Numbered from the stretch's first letter, positions 1-10,917 are shown. The stretch is 56,799 bases of DNA from Comamonadaceae bacterium (GCA_021299555.1 JAJTGH010000001.1:1-56799); one strand, 5' to 3'. The notes: generated by a model from the letters alone, not told the origin. Translations and numbers: made by a program.

Positions 1-2
1 CG

Positions 3-182
3 CGCGACATGCTGATCGTGGCCCAGGACCAACACCGGCAGGTGCTCGAAGCGATCGAGCGGCGCGAAGGCGCACGGGCGCAGGCGATCATGTGCGAGCA
101 CTCGCGTCTGGCCCAGCGCAATTTGCGGGCGGCGCAACTGCAAAACCTTCCGGGCGTGCGGCTGATCCGCAAGCGCGGCTGA
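3..182 (+). CDS. C-terminal end of a GntR-family (FCD domain) transcriptional regulator, truncated by window edge
   Basis: Open frame from base 3 reads RDMLIVAQDQHRQVLEAIERREGARAQAIMCEHSRLAQRNLRAAQLQNLPGVRLIRKRG*, which resembles the end of an FCD domain (H..ll.AI..rd...A......H). Confidence 0.6.
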   Translation, partial: RDMLIVAQDQHRQVLEAIERREGARAQAIMCEHSRLAQRNLRAAQLQNLPGVRLIRKRG

Positions 183-328
183 TCCATATCCGACCGCCGA
201 GCCACGGTGATGCCCAGCGTCCATGGCCGCCCAATATTGACGGGTAGACAATAGATGTTGGCATTTCATCCCTTAAGGGGGCGGCACCCGCGCCCCATAA
301 AGCCAACCCCCAAGCAAGGAAATAGCCC

Positions 329-1498
329 ATGAAACGTCGCCAATTTACCGCCCTGACCCTGGCCGCTGCCGGCGCACTGGGCGGCCCCGCCGTCCTGGCT
401 CAAGACAACACGTTCAAGATCGGCCTGATCCTGCCCATGACCGGCCCGCAAGCGACCACCGGCCGCCAGATCGAGGCGGCCGCACGCTTGTACATGGCAC
501 AGCACGGCGACACCGTGGCCGGCAAAAAGGTGCAGCTGATCGTCAAAGACGACACCTCCCTGCCCGACGTGACGCGACGCATCGCCCAGGAGCTGGTGGT
601 CAATGACAAGGTTCACGTGCTGGCAGGTTTTGGCATCACGCCCTCGGCCATGGCCGTGGGCCCGATCGCCACCCAGTCCAAAACCCCGATGGTGGTCATG
701 GCCGCAGCCACCTCAAGCATCACCGAAGCGTCGCCCTACATCGTGCGCACCAGCTTCACGCTGCCCCAGGCGTCGGTCGCCTTGGCCGATTGGGCCCCGA
801 AAAATGGTCTCAAGCGCGTGGTGACCCTGGTGTCTGACTATGGCCCAGGCCTGGATGCTGAAAAGTTCTTCCGTGAACGGCTGATGCTCAACGGCGGACA
901 GGTGCCTGAATCTTTGCGCGTGCCCATGCGCAACCCGGACTTTGCGCCCTTCCTGCAAAAAGTGCGCGACATCAAGCCCGATGCGCTGTTCGTGTTCGTT
1001 CCCTCCGGCGCGGGCGCGGCCGTGATGAAGCAGTTCCTCGAGCGCGGCATGGACAAAGCCGGCATCAAGCTGATCGGCACCGGCGACGTGACCGACGACG
1101 ATCAGCTCAATGACATGGGCGACGGTGCTCTGGGCGTGGTGACCTCGCACCACTATTCGGCCAACCACCCTTCGGCCTTGAACAAGAAATTCACCACCGA
1201 ATTCGCCAAGGCCAACAAGGGCATGCGCCCGAACTTCATGGCCGCGGGCGGCTACGACGGCATGCGCGTGATCTACGAGGCGGCCAAGGCCTCCAAAGGC
1301 CAGGGCGGCGACGCGCTGCTGGCGGGCATGAAAGGGCAGATTTTCGAAAGCCCACGCGGCCCGATGTTCATAGACGCGCAGACCCGCGATGTGGTTCAAA
1401 ACATCTACCTGCGCAAGGTCGAAAAGAAAGACGGGCAGCTCTGGAACGTCGAGTTCGACGTCATCAAGGATGTGAAAGACCCCGGCAAGACGCGCTGA
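329..1498 (+). CDS. ABC transporter substrate-binding protein, branched-chain amino acid (LivJ) type
   Basis: Signal peptide followed by FKIGLILPMTGPQATTGRQIEAAARLYMAQHG; followed by two permease and two ATPase genes. Confidence 0.9.
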   Translation: MKRRQFTALTLAAAGALGGPAVLAQDNTFKIGLILPMTGPQATTGRQIEAAARLYMAQHGDTVAGKKVQLIVKDDTSLPDVTRRIAQELVVNDKVHVLAGFGITPSAMAVGPIATQSKTPMVVMAAATSSITEASPYIVRTSFTLPQASVALADWAPKNGLKRVVTLVSDYGPGLDAEKFFRERLMLNGGQVPESLRVPMRNPDFAPFLQKVRDIKPDALFVFVPSGAGAAVMKQFLERGMDKAGIKLIGTGDVTDDDQLNDMGDGALGVVTSHHYSANHPSALNKKFTTEFAKANKGMRPNFMAAGGYDGMRVIYEAAKASKGQGGDALLAGMKGQIFESPRGPMFIDAQTRDVVQNIYLRKVEKKDGQLWNVEFDVIKDVKDPGKTR

Positions 1499-1589
1499 CC
1501 CGTGCGACCTGGCATGCCCATACGACCGGCCAGCGAGCTCCCTCGCACAAGAGGGTCTTGCCGGCCGGGCTTTTAACGCCCACCGACCC

Positions 1590-2465
1590 ATGCTGACCAT
1601 ATTTTTTGACGGTATCGCCTACGGCATGCTGCTGTTCATCCTGGCCGTGGGCCTGTCGGTGACCATGGGTTTGATGAACTTCATCAACCTGGCCCATGGC
1701 GCGTTTGCCATGGTGGGCGGCTACATCACGGTGCTGCTCATGCAGCGCCTGGGCCTGCCCTTCCTGCTGTGTCTGCCGGCCGCTTTTGCTGGGGCGGCAT
1801 TGATCGGGGCCGTGCTCGAGCGCACGCTCTATCGGCCGCTGTACCACCGCCCGCACCTCGATCAGGTGCTTTTTTCGATCGGCATCGTCTTCATGGCCAC
1901 AGCCGCCGTGGACTACTTCATCGGCTCGACGCAGCAGATCATCCAGCTGCCCGAGTGGCTCAAGGGCCGCACCGAACTGGGCAGTGGCAACTGGATTTTG
2001 GGCATGGGCCATTACCGCCTTTTCATCATTGCCGTGTGCGTGGCCTTGACCGTGGGGCTGCAGTACGTGCTCTCACGAACGCGGTTTGGCAGTCGTCTGC
2101 GCGCGGCCGTGGACGATCAGCGTGTGGCAGCCGGGCTGGGCATCAACGTCAACCGGGTGTTCCTGTCGACCTTTGCCGTGGGCTCGGGCCTGGCTGGGCT
2201 GGGCGGTGCGCTGGGCGCTGAAGTGCTGGGGCTCGACCCGAACTTCCCGCTCAAGTTCATGGTGTATTTTCTGATCGTGGTCGCAGTCGGTGGCACTTCA
2301 TCGATCAGCGGGCCGCTGCTGGCCGCCTTGTTGCTGGGCATTGCCGACGTGGCGGGCAAGTACTACATCCCCAAACTTGGCGCCTTCATCGTCTATACCC
2401 TGATGATCGTGATCCTGGTCTGGCGGCCACAAGGACTGTTTGTACGGCAGGGGGCCAGCAAATGA
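1590..2465 (+). CDS. livH: Branched-chain amino acid-type ABC transporter permease (LivH-like)
   Basis: MLTIFFDGIAYGMLLFILAVGLSVTMGLMNFINLAHGAFAM is a typical LivH N-terminus. Confidence 0.88.
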   Translation: MLTIFFDGIAYGMLLFILAVGLSVTMGLMNFINLAHGAFAMVGGYITVLLMQRLGLPFLLCLPAAFAGAALIGAVLERTLYRPLYHRPHLDQVLFSIGIVFMATAAVDYFIGSTQQIIQLPEWLKGRTELGSGNWILGMGHYRLFIIAVCVALTVGLQYVLSRTRFGSRLRAAVDDQRVAAGLGINVNRVFLSTFAVGSGLAGLGGALGAEVLGLDPNFPLKFMVYFLIVVAVGGTSSISGPLLAALLLGIADVAGKYYIPKLGAFIVYTLMIVILVWRPQGLFVRQGASK

Positions 2466-3448
2466 ATGTGCAAACAAAGGGGCAGCTGAGTCTGCTGGGC
2501 GCCAGCCGCTTGAAGGCCTGGGAGTGGGTGCTCTGGCCCTTGTTGCTGCTGGCTCCGCTGATTTTTCCGAGTCAGGCCTTGATCATCAACGAGATCGCGA
2601 TCGTGGCTTTGTTTGCGATCTCCCTGGACATGATCTTGGGCTACACCGGCATCGTTTCGCTGGGTCATGCGGCGTTTTTTGGGCTCGGTGGCTATGCGGC
2701 TGGCTTGCTGGCCAAGCACGTGAGCGCGGACCCGCTGACCGGGCTGCTGGCCGCAGCGGCCGTATCGGCCGCTGCCGGCGCCGTGATGTCTCTGACCATC
2801 TTGCGCGGCAACGACCTGACCCGTCTGATGGTCACGCTTGGCTTTGCGCTCATCTTGTATGAGCTGGCCAACAAACTCGACGGACTGACCGGCGGGGCCG
2901 ACGGCCTGCAGGGCGTGACCATGGGGCCGCTGCTCGGCCGCTTTGAATTTGACCTGTTTGGGCGCACGGCCGCGCTGTACTCGCTGAGCGTGCTGCTCTT
3001 GGCTTTTGTGGTGCTGCGGCGGGTGGTGCACTCGCCCTACGGCGCCACGCTCATGGCCATCCGCGACAACCGCCTGCGCGCGCAATCGATCGGCATCCCC
3101 GTGGCCTCACGTCTGGCCTCGGTCTACACACTGGCCGCGGGCGTGGCCGGCCTGGCCGGAGCGCTGCTGACGCAGACCACCGGCTTTGCGTCGCTGGACC
3201 TGTTTGACATTCACCGCTCGGCCGATGTGATGCTGATGCTGGTCATCGGCGGCACCGGCTGGCTCTATGGCGGCATCTTCGGGGCCGCCGTGTTCAAGGT
3301 GATGCAGGACGTGCTGTCCAACATCACGCCGCAGTACTGGACCTTCTGGCTGGGCCTGTTCTTGGTGGTGCTGGTGCTGGTGGGGCGCGAACGCTTGGTC
3401 AACCCGCGCCTTTGGCTGCGTGGCCACAACACCGGGGGCCAGCCATGA
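2462..3448 (+). CDS. livM: Branched-chain amino acid-type ABC transporter permease (LivM-like)
   Basis: SLDMILGYTGIVSLGHAAFFGLGGYAAGLL motif; 4-bp overlap with the upstream permease. Confidence 0.88.
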   Translation: MNVQTKGQLSLLGASRLKAWEWVLWPLLLLAPLIFPSQALIINEIAIVALFAISLDMILGYTGIVSLGHAAFFGLGGYAAGLLAKHVSADPLTGLLAAAAVSAAAGAVMSLTILRGNDLTRLMVTLGFALILYELANKLDGLTGGADGLQGVTMGPLLGRFEFDLFGRTAALYSLSVLLLAFVVLRRVVHSPYGATLMAIRDNRLRAQSIGIPVASRLASVYTLAAGVAGLAGALLTQTTGFASLDLFDIHRSADVMLMLVIGGTGWLYGGIFGAAVFKVMQDVLSNITPQYWTFWLGLFLVVLVLVGRERLVNPRLWLRGHNTGGQP

Positions 3449-4245
3449 GCGCGCGCGAGGGCCAAATCACGGTGCTTCATGCACAAAACCTGGTCAAGCG
3501 CTTTGGCGGCATCGCCGCCACCGACCGGGTGACGCTGGAGCTGAAAAAAGGCGCCCGCCACGCGCTGATCGGGCCCAATGGCGCGGGCAAGACCACCTTG
3601 ATCAATCTGCTGACCGGCGTGCTGGCGCCCACCGAGGGGCGCATCGTGCTCAACGGCCAGGACATCACCGACCTGCCGCCGCATGCGCGGGTGCAGCGCG
3701 GCATGGTGCGCACCTTCCAGATCAACCAACTGTTTGACAGCCTCACCCCGTTGCAGACCCTGGCACTGACCGTCTCGCGCCAGCGCAGCCTGGGCGCTGC
3801 CTGGTGGCAAAAGCTCGGGCGCAACGGTGCGGTCATGCAGCGCTGCGAAGAGTTGCTCGAGCGCTTTCACCTCAGCGAGGTGATGGATCAAACCACCCGG
3901 GTGCTGCCTTACGGCAAACGGCGGCTGCTGGAAATTGCGATCGCTCTGGCCTGCGAGCCCAAGGTGCTGCTGCTCGACGAGCCGGTGGCCGGTGTGCCCG
4001 CCGGCGAGCGCGAGGAGCTGCTGCAAACCGTGGCGGCGCTGCCCGACGATGTGTCGGTGCTGCTGATCGAGCACGACATGGACCTGGTGTTCAGCTTTGC
4101 CAAATACATGACGGTGCTGGTCAACGGCGGCGTACTCACCGAGGGGCTGCCCGAGGAGATCGCACAGGACGAGCGGGTCAAGGCGGTCTATCTGGGTCAC
4201 GGCAGCGCGCAGGGCGCACATGCATCAGAGGTGGGCCATGGCTGA
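3445..4245 (+). CDS. livG: ABC transporter ATP-binding protein (LivG-like)
   Basis: Walker A GPNGAGKTT, Walker B LLLDEPVAG; ATG at 3445 overlaps the livM stop. Confidence 0.88.
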   Translation: MSAREGQITVLHAQNLVKRFGGIAATDRVTLELKKGARHALIGPNGAGKTTLINLLTGVLAPTEGRIVLNGQDITDLPPHARVQRGMVRTFQINQLFDSLTPLQTLALTVSRQRSLGAAWWQKLGRNGAVMQRCEELLERFHLSEVMDQTTRVLPYGKRRLLEIAIALACEPKVLLLDEPVAGVPAGEREELLQTVAALPDDVSVLLIEHDMDLVFSFAKYMTVLVNGGVLTEGLPEEIAQDERVKAVYLGHGSAQGAHASEVGHG

Positions 4246-4957
4246 ACTGCTGAAGGTGCACGAGCTGCGGGCCGGCTACGGCGAGGCGGTGGTCTTGCAG
4301 GGGGTGAGCTTTTCCCTGGGAGAGGGTCAGACGCTGGCCCTGCTCGGGCGCAACGGCACCGGCAAAACCACCTTGATCAACACCCTGGCTGGCGCCACCC
4401 GACAACACGGCGGACGGGTCGAGCTTGGCGTCGCAGGTGGGCAGAGGGTCGAGCTCTCGCGCCTGCCCTCCTTTGAGCGGGCGGCCGCCGGCATCGGCTG
4501 GGTGCCCCAAGAGCGCAACATCTTCAAGTCCTTGACGGTGCATGAAAACCTCACCGCGGTGGCTCGGGCCGGGCCGTGGACGCCTGCGGCGGTCTACGAC
4601 ATGTTCCCACGCCTGGGCGAGCGCAAGGGCAACCTGGGCACCCAGCTGTCAGGCGGGGAACAGCAGATGCTGGCCGTCGGCCGCGCGCTGGTGCTCAACC
4701 CACGGCTGCTGCTGCTCGACGAACCGCTGGAGGGCCTGGCGCCCATCATCGTGGAGGAATTGCTGCGCGCCATTGGCCGCATCACGCGCGAAGAGGGGCT
4801 CAGCGCCATCATCGTGGAGCAGCACCCGCAAGCCATCCTGGCCATCTCCGATCAGGCGGTGGTACTCGATCGCGGCACGGTGGTCCACCAATCGACGGCC
4901 CAGCAGTTGCAAGCGCAGCCTGCGCTGCTCGAAGGTCTGCTGGGGGTCAAGCGCTGA
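4238..4957 (+). CDS. livF: ABC transporter ATP-binding protein (LivF-like)
   Basis: Walker A GRNGTGKTT, signature LSGGEQQ, Walker B LLLDEPLEGLAP; ATG at 4238. Confidence 0.88.
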   Translation: MAELLKVHELRAGYGEAVVLQGVSFSLGEGQTLALLGRNGTGKTTLINTLAGATRQHGGRVELGVAGGQRVELSRLPSFERAAAGIGWVPQERNIFKSLTVHENLTAVARAGPWTPAAVYDMFPRLGERKGNLGTQLSGGEQQMLAVGRALVLNPRLLLLDEPLEGLAPIIVEELLRAIGRITREEGLSAIIVEQHPQAILAISDQAVVLDRGTVVHQSTAQQLQAQPALLEGLLGVKR

Positions 4958-5118
4958 GGCGGCGGGCCGCCCCATGATCTTTGCCTGAAAGTAAAAAGCG
5001 TTCGACCCAACAGGGTGGTGATGGACCCGCTCGTGGGCACGGGCCCCCTCTACAATCCGACGGTTGTCTTGTTGGCGACACGCCCGGAAACTGACAACCA
5101 CCGCATCCAGGAGATCCC

Positions 5119-7428
5119 ATGCCACCCACCCCGGCCGAGGCCCAAAATGACAAACGCGAGGGCCTGCGCCGCGCTGCGCTGATCTACCACGAGCAACCCA
5201 CCCCGGGCAAACTGGCGATCACAGCCACCAAGCAGCTGACCAATCAGCGCGATCTGGCGCTGGCCTACTCGCCCGGCGTGGCCGCCCCTTGCGAGGAAAT
5301 CGTCAAGGACCCGAACAACGCCTTCAAATACACCAGCCGGGGCAACCTGGTGGCCGTGATCACCAATGGCACGGCCGTGCTCGGCCTGGGCAATATCGGC
5401 CCGCTGGCCTCCAAGCCGGTGATGGAGGGCAAGGCGGTTTTGTTCAAGAAGTTCGCCGGCGTGGACGTGTTCGACATCGAAATCAACGAACAGGATCCGG
5501 CCAGGCTGGTGGAGGTCATTGCCGCACTCGAGCCCACGTTTGGCGCCATCAATCTTGAAGACATCAAGGCGCCCGACTGCTTTTACGTCGAGCGCGAGTT
5601 GCGCAAGCGGCTCAAGATCCCGGTCTTCCACGACGACCAGCATGGCACGGCCATCACCGTGGGCGCAGCCATGATCAACGCGCTCAAGATCGCCGGCAAA
5701 AAGCCTGGCGAGGTCAAGCTGGTGACCTCGGGCGCAGGCGCTGCTGCCCTGGCCTGCCTCAATTTGCTGCTGCACCTGGGCGTGGCTCGAAAAAACATTT
5801 TTGTGACCGATCTGGCCGGCGTGGTCTACGAGGGTCGCACCGAGTTGATGGATGAGGACAAGGTGCAGTTTGCACAACACACCTCGGCACGCAATTTGAG
5901 CGACGTCATCGAGGGCGCGGATGTGTTTCTGGGCCTGTCGGCAGGCGGCGTGCTCAAGAGCGAGATGGTGCGCAAGATGGCGGCCAACCCGATCATCTTT
6001 GCACTGGCCAACCCCAATCCGGAGATCACGCCGGAGGACGTCAAGGCCGTGCGCAGCGACGCCATCATGGCCACTGGCCGCACCGACTACCCCAACCAGG
6101 TCAACAACGTCCTGTGTTTTCCCTACATCTTTCGCGGCGCGCTTGATTCAGGGGCTTCGACCATCACGCTGGAAATGGAGATCGCTGCGGTGCACGCCAT
6201 TGCCGAGCTGGCACAGGCAGAGCAAAGCGAGGTGGTGGCTGCCGCTTATGTGGGTGAGAAACTGGCCTTTGGGCCCGAATACCTGATCCCCAAACCGTTC
6301 GATCCGCGTTTGATGATGAAGATCGCTCCGGCCGTGGCTCAGGCGGCGGCGCAAAGCGGGGTGGCCCAGCGGCCGATCACCGATCTGAACGCCTACGTCG
6401 AGCGGCTGCAGAGCTTTGTTTACGCATCAGGCACCACCATGAAGCCGATCTTTGCGGCAGCCAAGCTGGCCACGCGCAAGCGGGTCGCTTATGCCGAAGG
6501 CGAGGAAGAGCGGGTGCTCAGGGCCTGCCAGATCGTGGTCGACGAGGGGCTGGCTCGGCCCACCTTGATCGGCCGGCCGTCCGTGATCGGGCAGCGGATC
6601 GAAAAATTCGGACTGCGCCTGAGGCAGGGGCTGGACTACGAAATCGTCAATGTCGAGCAAGACGAGCGCTACCGCGACTTCTGGCAGACCTACCACCGCA
6701 TGATGGAGCGCCGCGGCGTGACCGCGCAGATGGCCAAGATCGAGATGCGCCGTCGCCTGACCCTCATCGGCAGCATGCTGCTGCACAAAGGCGATGTCGA
6801 CGGACTGATCGTTGGCACCTGGGGAACCACGCGGATACACCTCGATCACATCGATCAGGTGGTCGGCAAGCGCGCCGGTGTGAGCACCTATGCCTGCATG
6901 AATGGTCTGATGCTGCCCGGTCGGCAGGTTTTCCTGGTCGACACGCATGTGAACTACGACCCGACCGCCGAGCAGCTGTGCGAAATCACCACGATGGCCG
7001 CCGAGGAGATGATGCGCTTTGGCATCAAACCCAAAGCAGCCTTGCTGTCACACTCCAATTTTGGCTCTTCCGAGCAGCCCAGTGCACTGAAAATGCGCCA
7101 CACCTTGGCGCTGCTGCGCCAGCACGCCCCCTGGCTGGAGGTCGACGGCGAGATGCATGGCGACGTCGCGCTGGACGCCAAGGCGCGTCAAGACATCATG
7201 CCAAACAGCACCCTGTCCGGCGAGGCCAATTTGCTGGTGCTGCCCAATATCGACGCAGCCAACATTTGCTACAACCTGCTCAAGACCACCGCTGGCGGCA
7301 ATATTGCCATCGGCCCGGTGTTGCTGGGGGCGGCCAAGCCGGTCCACATCCTGACAGCCAGCACCACCGTGCGGCGTATCGTGAACATGACAGCGCTGAC
7401 CGTCGCGGATGCCAGCGCCACCCGCTGA
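5119..7428 (+). CDS. maeB: NADP-dependent malic enzyme with C-terminal phosphotransacetylase-like domain (MaeB type)
   Basis: 769 aa: malic enzyme core ([27 protein letters not shown]) fused to a PTA-like domain. Confidence 0.93.
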   Translation: MPPTPAEAQNDKREGLRRAALIYHEQPTPGKLAITATKQLTNQRDLALAYSPGVAAPCEEIVKDPNNAFKYTSRGNLVAVITNGTAVLGLGNIGPLASKPVMEGKAVLFKKFAGVDVFDIEINEQDPARLVEVIAALEPTFGAINLEDIKAPDCFYVERELRKRLKIPVFHDDQHGTAITVGAAMINALKIAGKKPGEVKLVTSGAGAAALACLNLLLHLGVARKNIFVTDLAGVVYEGRTELMDEDKVQFAQHTSARNLSDVIEGADVFLGLSAGGVLKSEMVRKMAANPIIFALANPNPEITPEDVKAVRSDAIMATGRTDYPNQVNNVLCFPYIFRGALDSGASTITLEMEIAAVHAIAELAQAEQSEVVAAAYVGEKLAFGPEYLIPKPFDPRLMMKIAPAVAQAAAQSGVAQRPITDLNAYVERLQSFVYASGTTMKPIFAAAKLATRKRVAYAEGEEERVLRACQIVVDEGLARPTLIGRPSVIGQRIEKFGLRLRQGLDYEIVNVEQDERYRDFWQTYHRMMERRGVTAQMAKIEMRRRLTLIGSMLLHKGDVDGLIVGTWGTTRIHLDHIDQVVGKRAGVSTYACMNGLMLPGRQVFLVDTHVNYDPTAEQLCEITTMAAEEMMRFGIKPKAALLSHSNFGSSEQPSALKMRHTLALLRQHAPWLEVDGEMHGDVALDAKARQDIMPNSTLSGEANLLVLPNIDAANICYNLLKTTAGGNIAIGPVLLGAAKPVHILTASTTVRRIVNMTALTVADASATR

Positions 7429-7651
7429 AATCCACCTTCAGGGTGCATAAAACGACCCTGATGCCACCTGAACGATGAGCGAAGACTAACTTACTTCGCT
7501 AAAAAACCCGCATCTCCGACAGGCTGATGCGGGTTAGCCCTTGCATTTTTCGGGCACATCCGTCACACTACTGCCCTGAAAGTTAAGGGTTAACCCGGTC
7601 GGACCCTGGAGGTGTCACGGGTTGGCCCCTGAAGTTCAGAAAAGGTTTTTC

Positions 7652-8062
7652 ATGCTTTGCACGTTGGGTCGCGTCTGGCGCCTCGCTGTTGCCTCGGTCT
7701 TGTTGACCCTGGCCCCAGCCATCGGCCTGCATGCCCTGGCCAAAGGCCCAAGCACTGCCGAAAAACCTGCCGAAACCACGATTGCCGTGGCCCAGCTGCC
7801 GGTACAAGGCCAACAGGTGTTGGCCCTGATCTACCAAGGCGGGCCGTTCAAGCATGACAAGGACGGCACGGTGTTCGGGAATCGGGAGCGGCTGCTGCCC
7901 CTAAACCCGCGCGGTTACTACCGTGAATATACCGTGAGAACGCCAGGGGTCGGTCACCGGGGTGCAAGACGGATCGTCTGCGGCGGAAAACAAGCGACCG
8001 CGCCAGACGCCTGCTACTACACCGATGACCACTACGCGAGTTTCCGGCGAATCGCGCAATGA
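7652..8062 (+). CDS. Secreted guanyl-specific ribonuclease, N1/T1 (RNase Sa/barnase) family
   Basis: N-terminal signal peptide from ATG at 7652, then VLALIYQGGPFKHDKDGTVFGNRERLLPLNPRGYYREYTVRTPGVGHRGARRIVCGG..CYYTDDHYASFRRI, with the family Glu/Arg/His arrangement. Confidence 0.85.
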   Translation: MLCTLGRVWRLAVASVLLTLAPAIGLHALAKGPSTAEKPAETTIAVAQLPVQGQQVLALIYQGGPFKHDKDGTVFGNRERLLPLNPRGYYREYTVRTPGVGHRGARRIVCGGKQATAPDACYYTDDHYASFRRIAQ

Positions 8063-8115
8063 AGTCAGTGAAGCGCCAGCGCGAGGATTTTTGAGTTTTT
8101 TAACCTGAGTTTTTC

Positions 8116-8535
8116 ATGGAAAGAACCACGAAGATGGACAAGCCACTTCGTACTGTCAGGCCCAACATTGTTCAGTCCATTCGCGCCTTCCGCGTGCAGG
8201 ACTTGCAGGAGGCCGCCACCGATTTGGGCCATCACTTCCTGTATGCCAATCTGGCCACGGCACAGAGCAAACAGGATGTGCTGGACATGATCGCGGCGCA
8301 GTACACATTCCCTTCGCACTTCGGCAAGAATTTCGATGCACTGTACGACTGCATGACCGACCTGGTGCACAAGTCAGGCCAGCAGCCGGGCTTTATCGTC
8401 GTGCTCGAACACATCCCGGCCAACAGCAAGTTCGACAAAGAAGCGCGCGAGCAATTGCTCGACATCTTCCGCGACGCGGCCGACTACTGGGCCGACAGAA
8501 GCATCCCGTTCCGATGTTTCTATTCTTTTCTGTAG
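8116..8535 (+). CDS. Barstar-family ribonuclease inhibitor
   Basis: FPSHFGKNFDALYDCMTDL motif characteristic of barstar; directly downstream of the RNase gene. Confidence 0.85.
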   Translation: MERTTKMDKPLRTVRPNIVQSIRAFRVQDLQEAATDLGHHFLYANLATAQSKQDVLDMIAAQYTFPSHFGKNFDALYDCMTDLVHKSGQQPGFIVVLEHIPANSKFDKEAREQLLDIFRDAADYWADRSIPFRCFYSFL

Positions 8536-8727
8536 CCCGTTCCCCAGAAATTGGCCAAGGGGAACGGGCGAATGAGGCCCAGCAAGCAACTGACGAAGCT
8601 GGAGAGGTGATGCCCACTGACAAGCTGGTGGACATTTCTCCCCTGGCGCTGCGCATGAGCAGCCCGTTTAACGCCGGTTACTGGCTCGCTGCCGCCTGAA
8701 GGCCGCCCGCTCTGACCGCGCTGGCAG

Positions 8728-8755
8728 AAAAGCCCGTCATCTGACGGGCTTTTTT
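8728..8755. terminator. Bidirectional intrinsic terminator between the barstar region and ksgA
   Basis: AAAAGCCCGTCA-tc-TGACGGGCTTTTTT. Confidence 0.8.
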
Positions 8756-9540
8756 CATGGGCCAGCAGCACGCAGACCCTGTGCCAGGGCCACGTACTGG
8801 GCCACCGGCACTTCCTCGGCGCGTCGCTGCAGATCAAACTCCACCGCACAGCGGCGCTGATCGAGCCAGCGCCCCAGGCTGTGGCGCAGCAATTTTCGCC
8901 GTTGACTGAAAGCCACCTGCACCAACTCAGCGAGCAGGGAAGGGTCGAGCACTGGCGGCTGAGCAGACGGGAGCATGCGCACCACGGCGCTGTCAACACG
9001 CGGGGGCGGCTCGAAGCTCGAGGGGGGCACGAACAACACCTGCTCCATGGCATAGCGCCATTGCAGCATCACGCTCAGCCGGCCGTAGTCGCTGCTTCCC
9101 GGCGCAGCCACCATGCGATCGATGACCTCCTTTTGCAGCATGAAGTGCTGGTCTTCGATCAGGTCGGCCACAGGCAGCAAATGAAACAGGATCGGCGTCG
9201 AGATGTTGTAGGGCAAATTGCCCACCACCCGAATCCGCGCGCCCAGCGGTTCGAGCCGGGCCACCAGAGCGCGAAGGTCGAGCTTGAGCACATCCGACTC
9301 AATCACCTGCAGCTGGGCATGCTCACGCAATCGCGCAGCCAGATCGCGATCGAGCTCGATGACGCACAGCCGGCCCAGGCGCTCGACCAGGGGCTGGGTC
9401 AATGCGGCCAATCCGGGGCCGATCTCCACCACGCTCTGGCCCGGCTTGGGGTCGATGGCGCGCACGATGGCATCGATGATGCCGCCGTCGATCAGAAAAT
9501 GCTGACCGAAGCGTTTGCGCGCAATATGCTTCAAAGCCAA
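8755..9540 (-). CDS. rsmA: 16S rRNA (adenine1518-N6/adenine1519-N6)-dimethyltransferase
   Basis: [55 protein letters not shown]. Confidence 0.95.
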   Translation of the reverse strand: MALKHIARKRFGQHFLIDGGIIDAIVRAIDPKPGQSVVEIGPGLAALTQPLVERLGRLCVIELDRDLAARLREHAQLQVIESDVLKLDLRALVARLEPLGARIRVVGNLPYNISTPILFHLLPVADLIEDQHFMLQKEVIDRMVAAPGSSDYGRLSVMLQWRYAMEQVLFVPPSSFEPPPRVDSAVVRMLPSAQPPVLDPSLLAELVQVAFSQRRKLLRHSLGRWLDQRRCAVEFDLQRRAEEVPVAQYVALAQGLRAAGP

Positions 9541-9549
9541 GGGCCTGCG

Positions 9550-10917
9550 TTACTGCGGCGACTCGCGGTATTCCACATAGGCGCGGCCACGCACATCCTG
9601 CAGCCATGTGCGCAGAGCCTCCTCGGTCTTGCGCTCGCGCAACTCGCGCCGTGCCAGCTCACGTTTTTCCTTCTCCGAAAGCGGCACTTCGCGCCGCTCG
9701 AGCACCTGAATCAGATGCATGCCGAAGCGAGAAACCAGGGGCTCTGAAAGTTCGCCCGGATCCAATGCGTCCATGGCCTGTTCGAATTCGGGAACCATCA
9801 TCCCGGGAGTGGCCCAGCCCAGATCTCCGCCCACGCTGGCCGACCCATCCTCGCTGAACTGGCGGGCAAGGTCGGCAAAGTCGGACTGCTTGGACTGCAC
9901 GCGCTTTTTGAATTCCGCAAGGCGGGAGCGGGCCGCCGACTCACTCAGGCGGGGGCTGGGCCGCAGCAAAATATGCCGGGCGCGGGTCTGAACCACTCGG
10001 TCAAGTTCGTCGGCGGGCAGCTTGCGCTCGAGCACTTTGAGCAGGTGAAAGCCGGCGCCGCTGCGAACCGGCTCACTGACCTGGCCGACCGCCAGGCCGC
10101 GCGTGGCATCCAAAAACAGGGTCGCGTAGCGATCCGGGCTGCGCAGTCCAAGGCTCCCACCGCTGGCTTTGTCTGGCGCATCCGACTCCTTTTGCGCCAG
10201 CGTTTCAAAGTCAGCGCCCTGCTCGACCAGGGCCTTGCGCAAGGCCTGGGCCCGGGCCAACCGTTGCTGCTCTTGTTCTGCGGTGCTGTTTTCAGCCACC
10301 GACACCAGAATCTGAGCCAGATGAATCTGCACCGGCTCGGCAGCGGCCGCCGCCGCCTGGCGCTCGACCAAATGCCGATCGATCTCTTGCTCGCTGATCC
10401 GCACCCGCGACTCCACCTCGCGATCGCGCAATCGCAGCAGCGTCAGTTCTTCGCGCAAGTCGCGCCGGTAACGCTCAAAACCCACACCCTGCGCCTGCAG
10501 CTGGCGGCGTAACTCCTCGACGCTGATCTGGTTTTGTCGAGCCACATCGGCAACGGCTTGGTCAACCGCGTCCTCATCGACGCGTATGCCCGACTCTTTG
10601 GCCAGTTGCGCCTGGGCACGCTCGACGATCAAACTCTCAAGGGCCTGTCGGGGCAGCTCAGCCGCCGGCAACGAACTGGCGCGATCGGCCTGCGCAGCCA
10701 AGCGCTGCACCCGGTTGCGCACATCCTGGTTGGTGATGGGCTCGGAGTTGACCACCGCCACGATGAAATCGACCGCCCGCGGCGCCGAAGCGGCAGCCGC
10801 CGATGCACCGCCCTGCGGGGCGTTGCTCTGCGCCCATGCCGCCGCGCCGGCGAGCAACAGGCCTGGCAACCCGAGGGCCACCATGGATCGAAGTCGCGGA
10901 AAAAAGGTATCAGTCAT
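9550..10917 (-). CDS. surA: Periplasmic peptidyl-prolyl isomerase / chaperone SurA
   Basis: SurA N-domain plus two parvulin domains; located between ksgA and lptD. Confidence 0.92.
   Translation of the reverse strand: MTDTFFPRLRSMVALGLPGLLLAGAAAWAQSNAPQGGASAAAASAPRAVDFIVAVVNSEPITNQDVRNRVQRLAAQADRASSLPAAELPRQALESLIVERAQAQLAKESGIRVDEDAVDQAVADVARQNQISVEELRRQLQAQGVGFERYRRDLREELTLLRLRDREVESRVRISEQEIDRHLVERQAAAAAAEPVQIHLAQILVSVAENSTAEQEQQRLARAQALRKALVEQGADFETLAQKESDAPDKASGGSLGLRSPDRYATLFLDATRGLAVGQVSEPVRSGAGFHLLKVLERKLPADELDRVVQTRARHILLRPSPRLSESAARSRLAEFKKRVQSKQSDFADLARQFSEDGSASVGGDLGWATPGMMVPEFEQAMDALDPGELSEPLVSRFGMHLIQVLERREVPLSEKEKRELARRELRERKTEEALRTWLQDVRGRAYVEYRESPQ

Noticed and set aside
8514-8699. 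61-aa plus-strand ORF after barstar
   Set aside because: Overlaps the barstar end in another frame, no SD at its start, no recognised domain.
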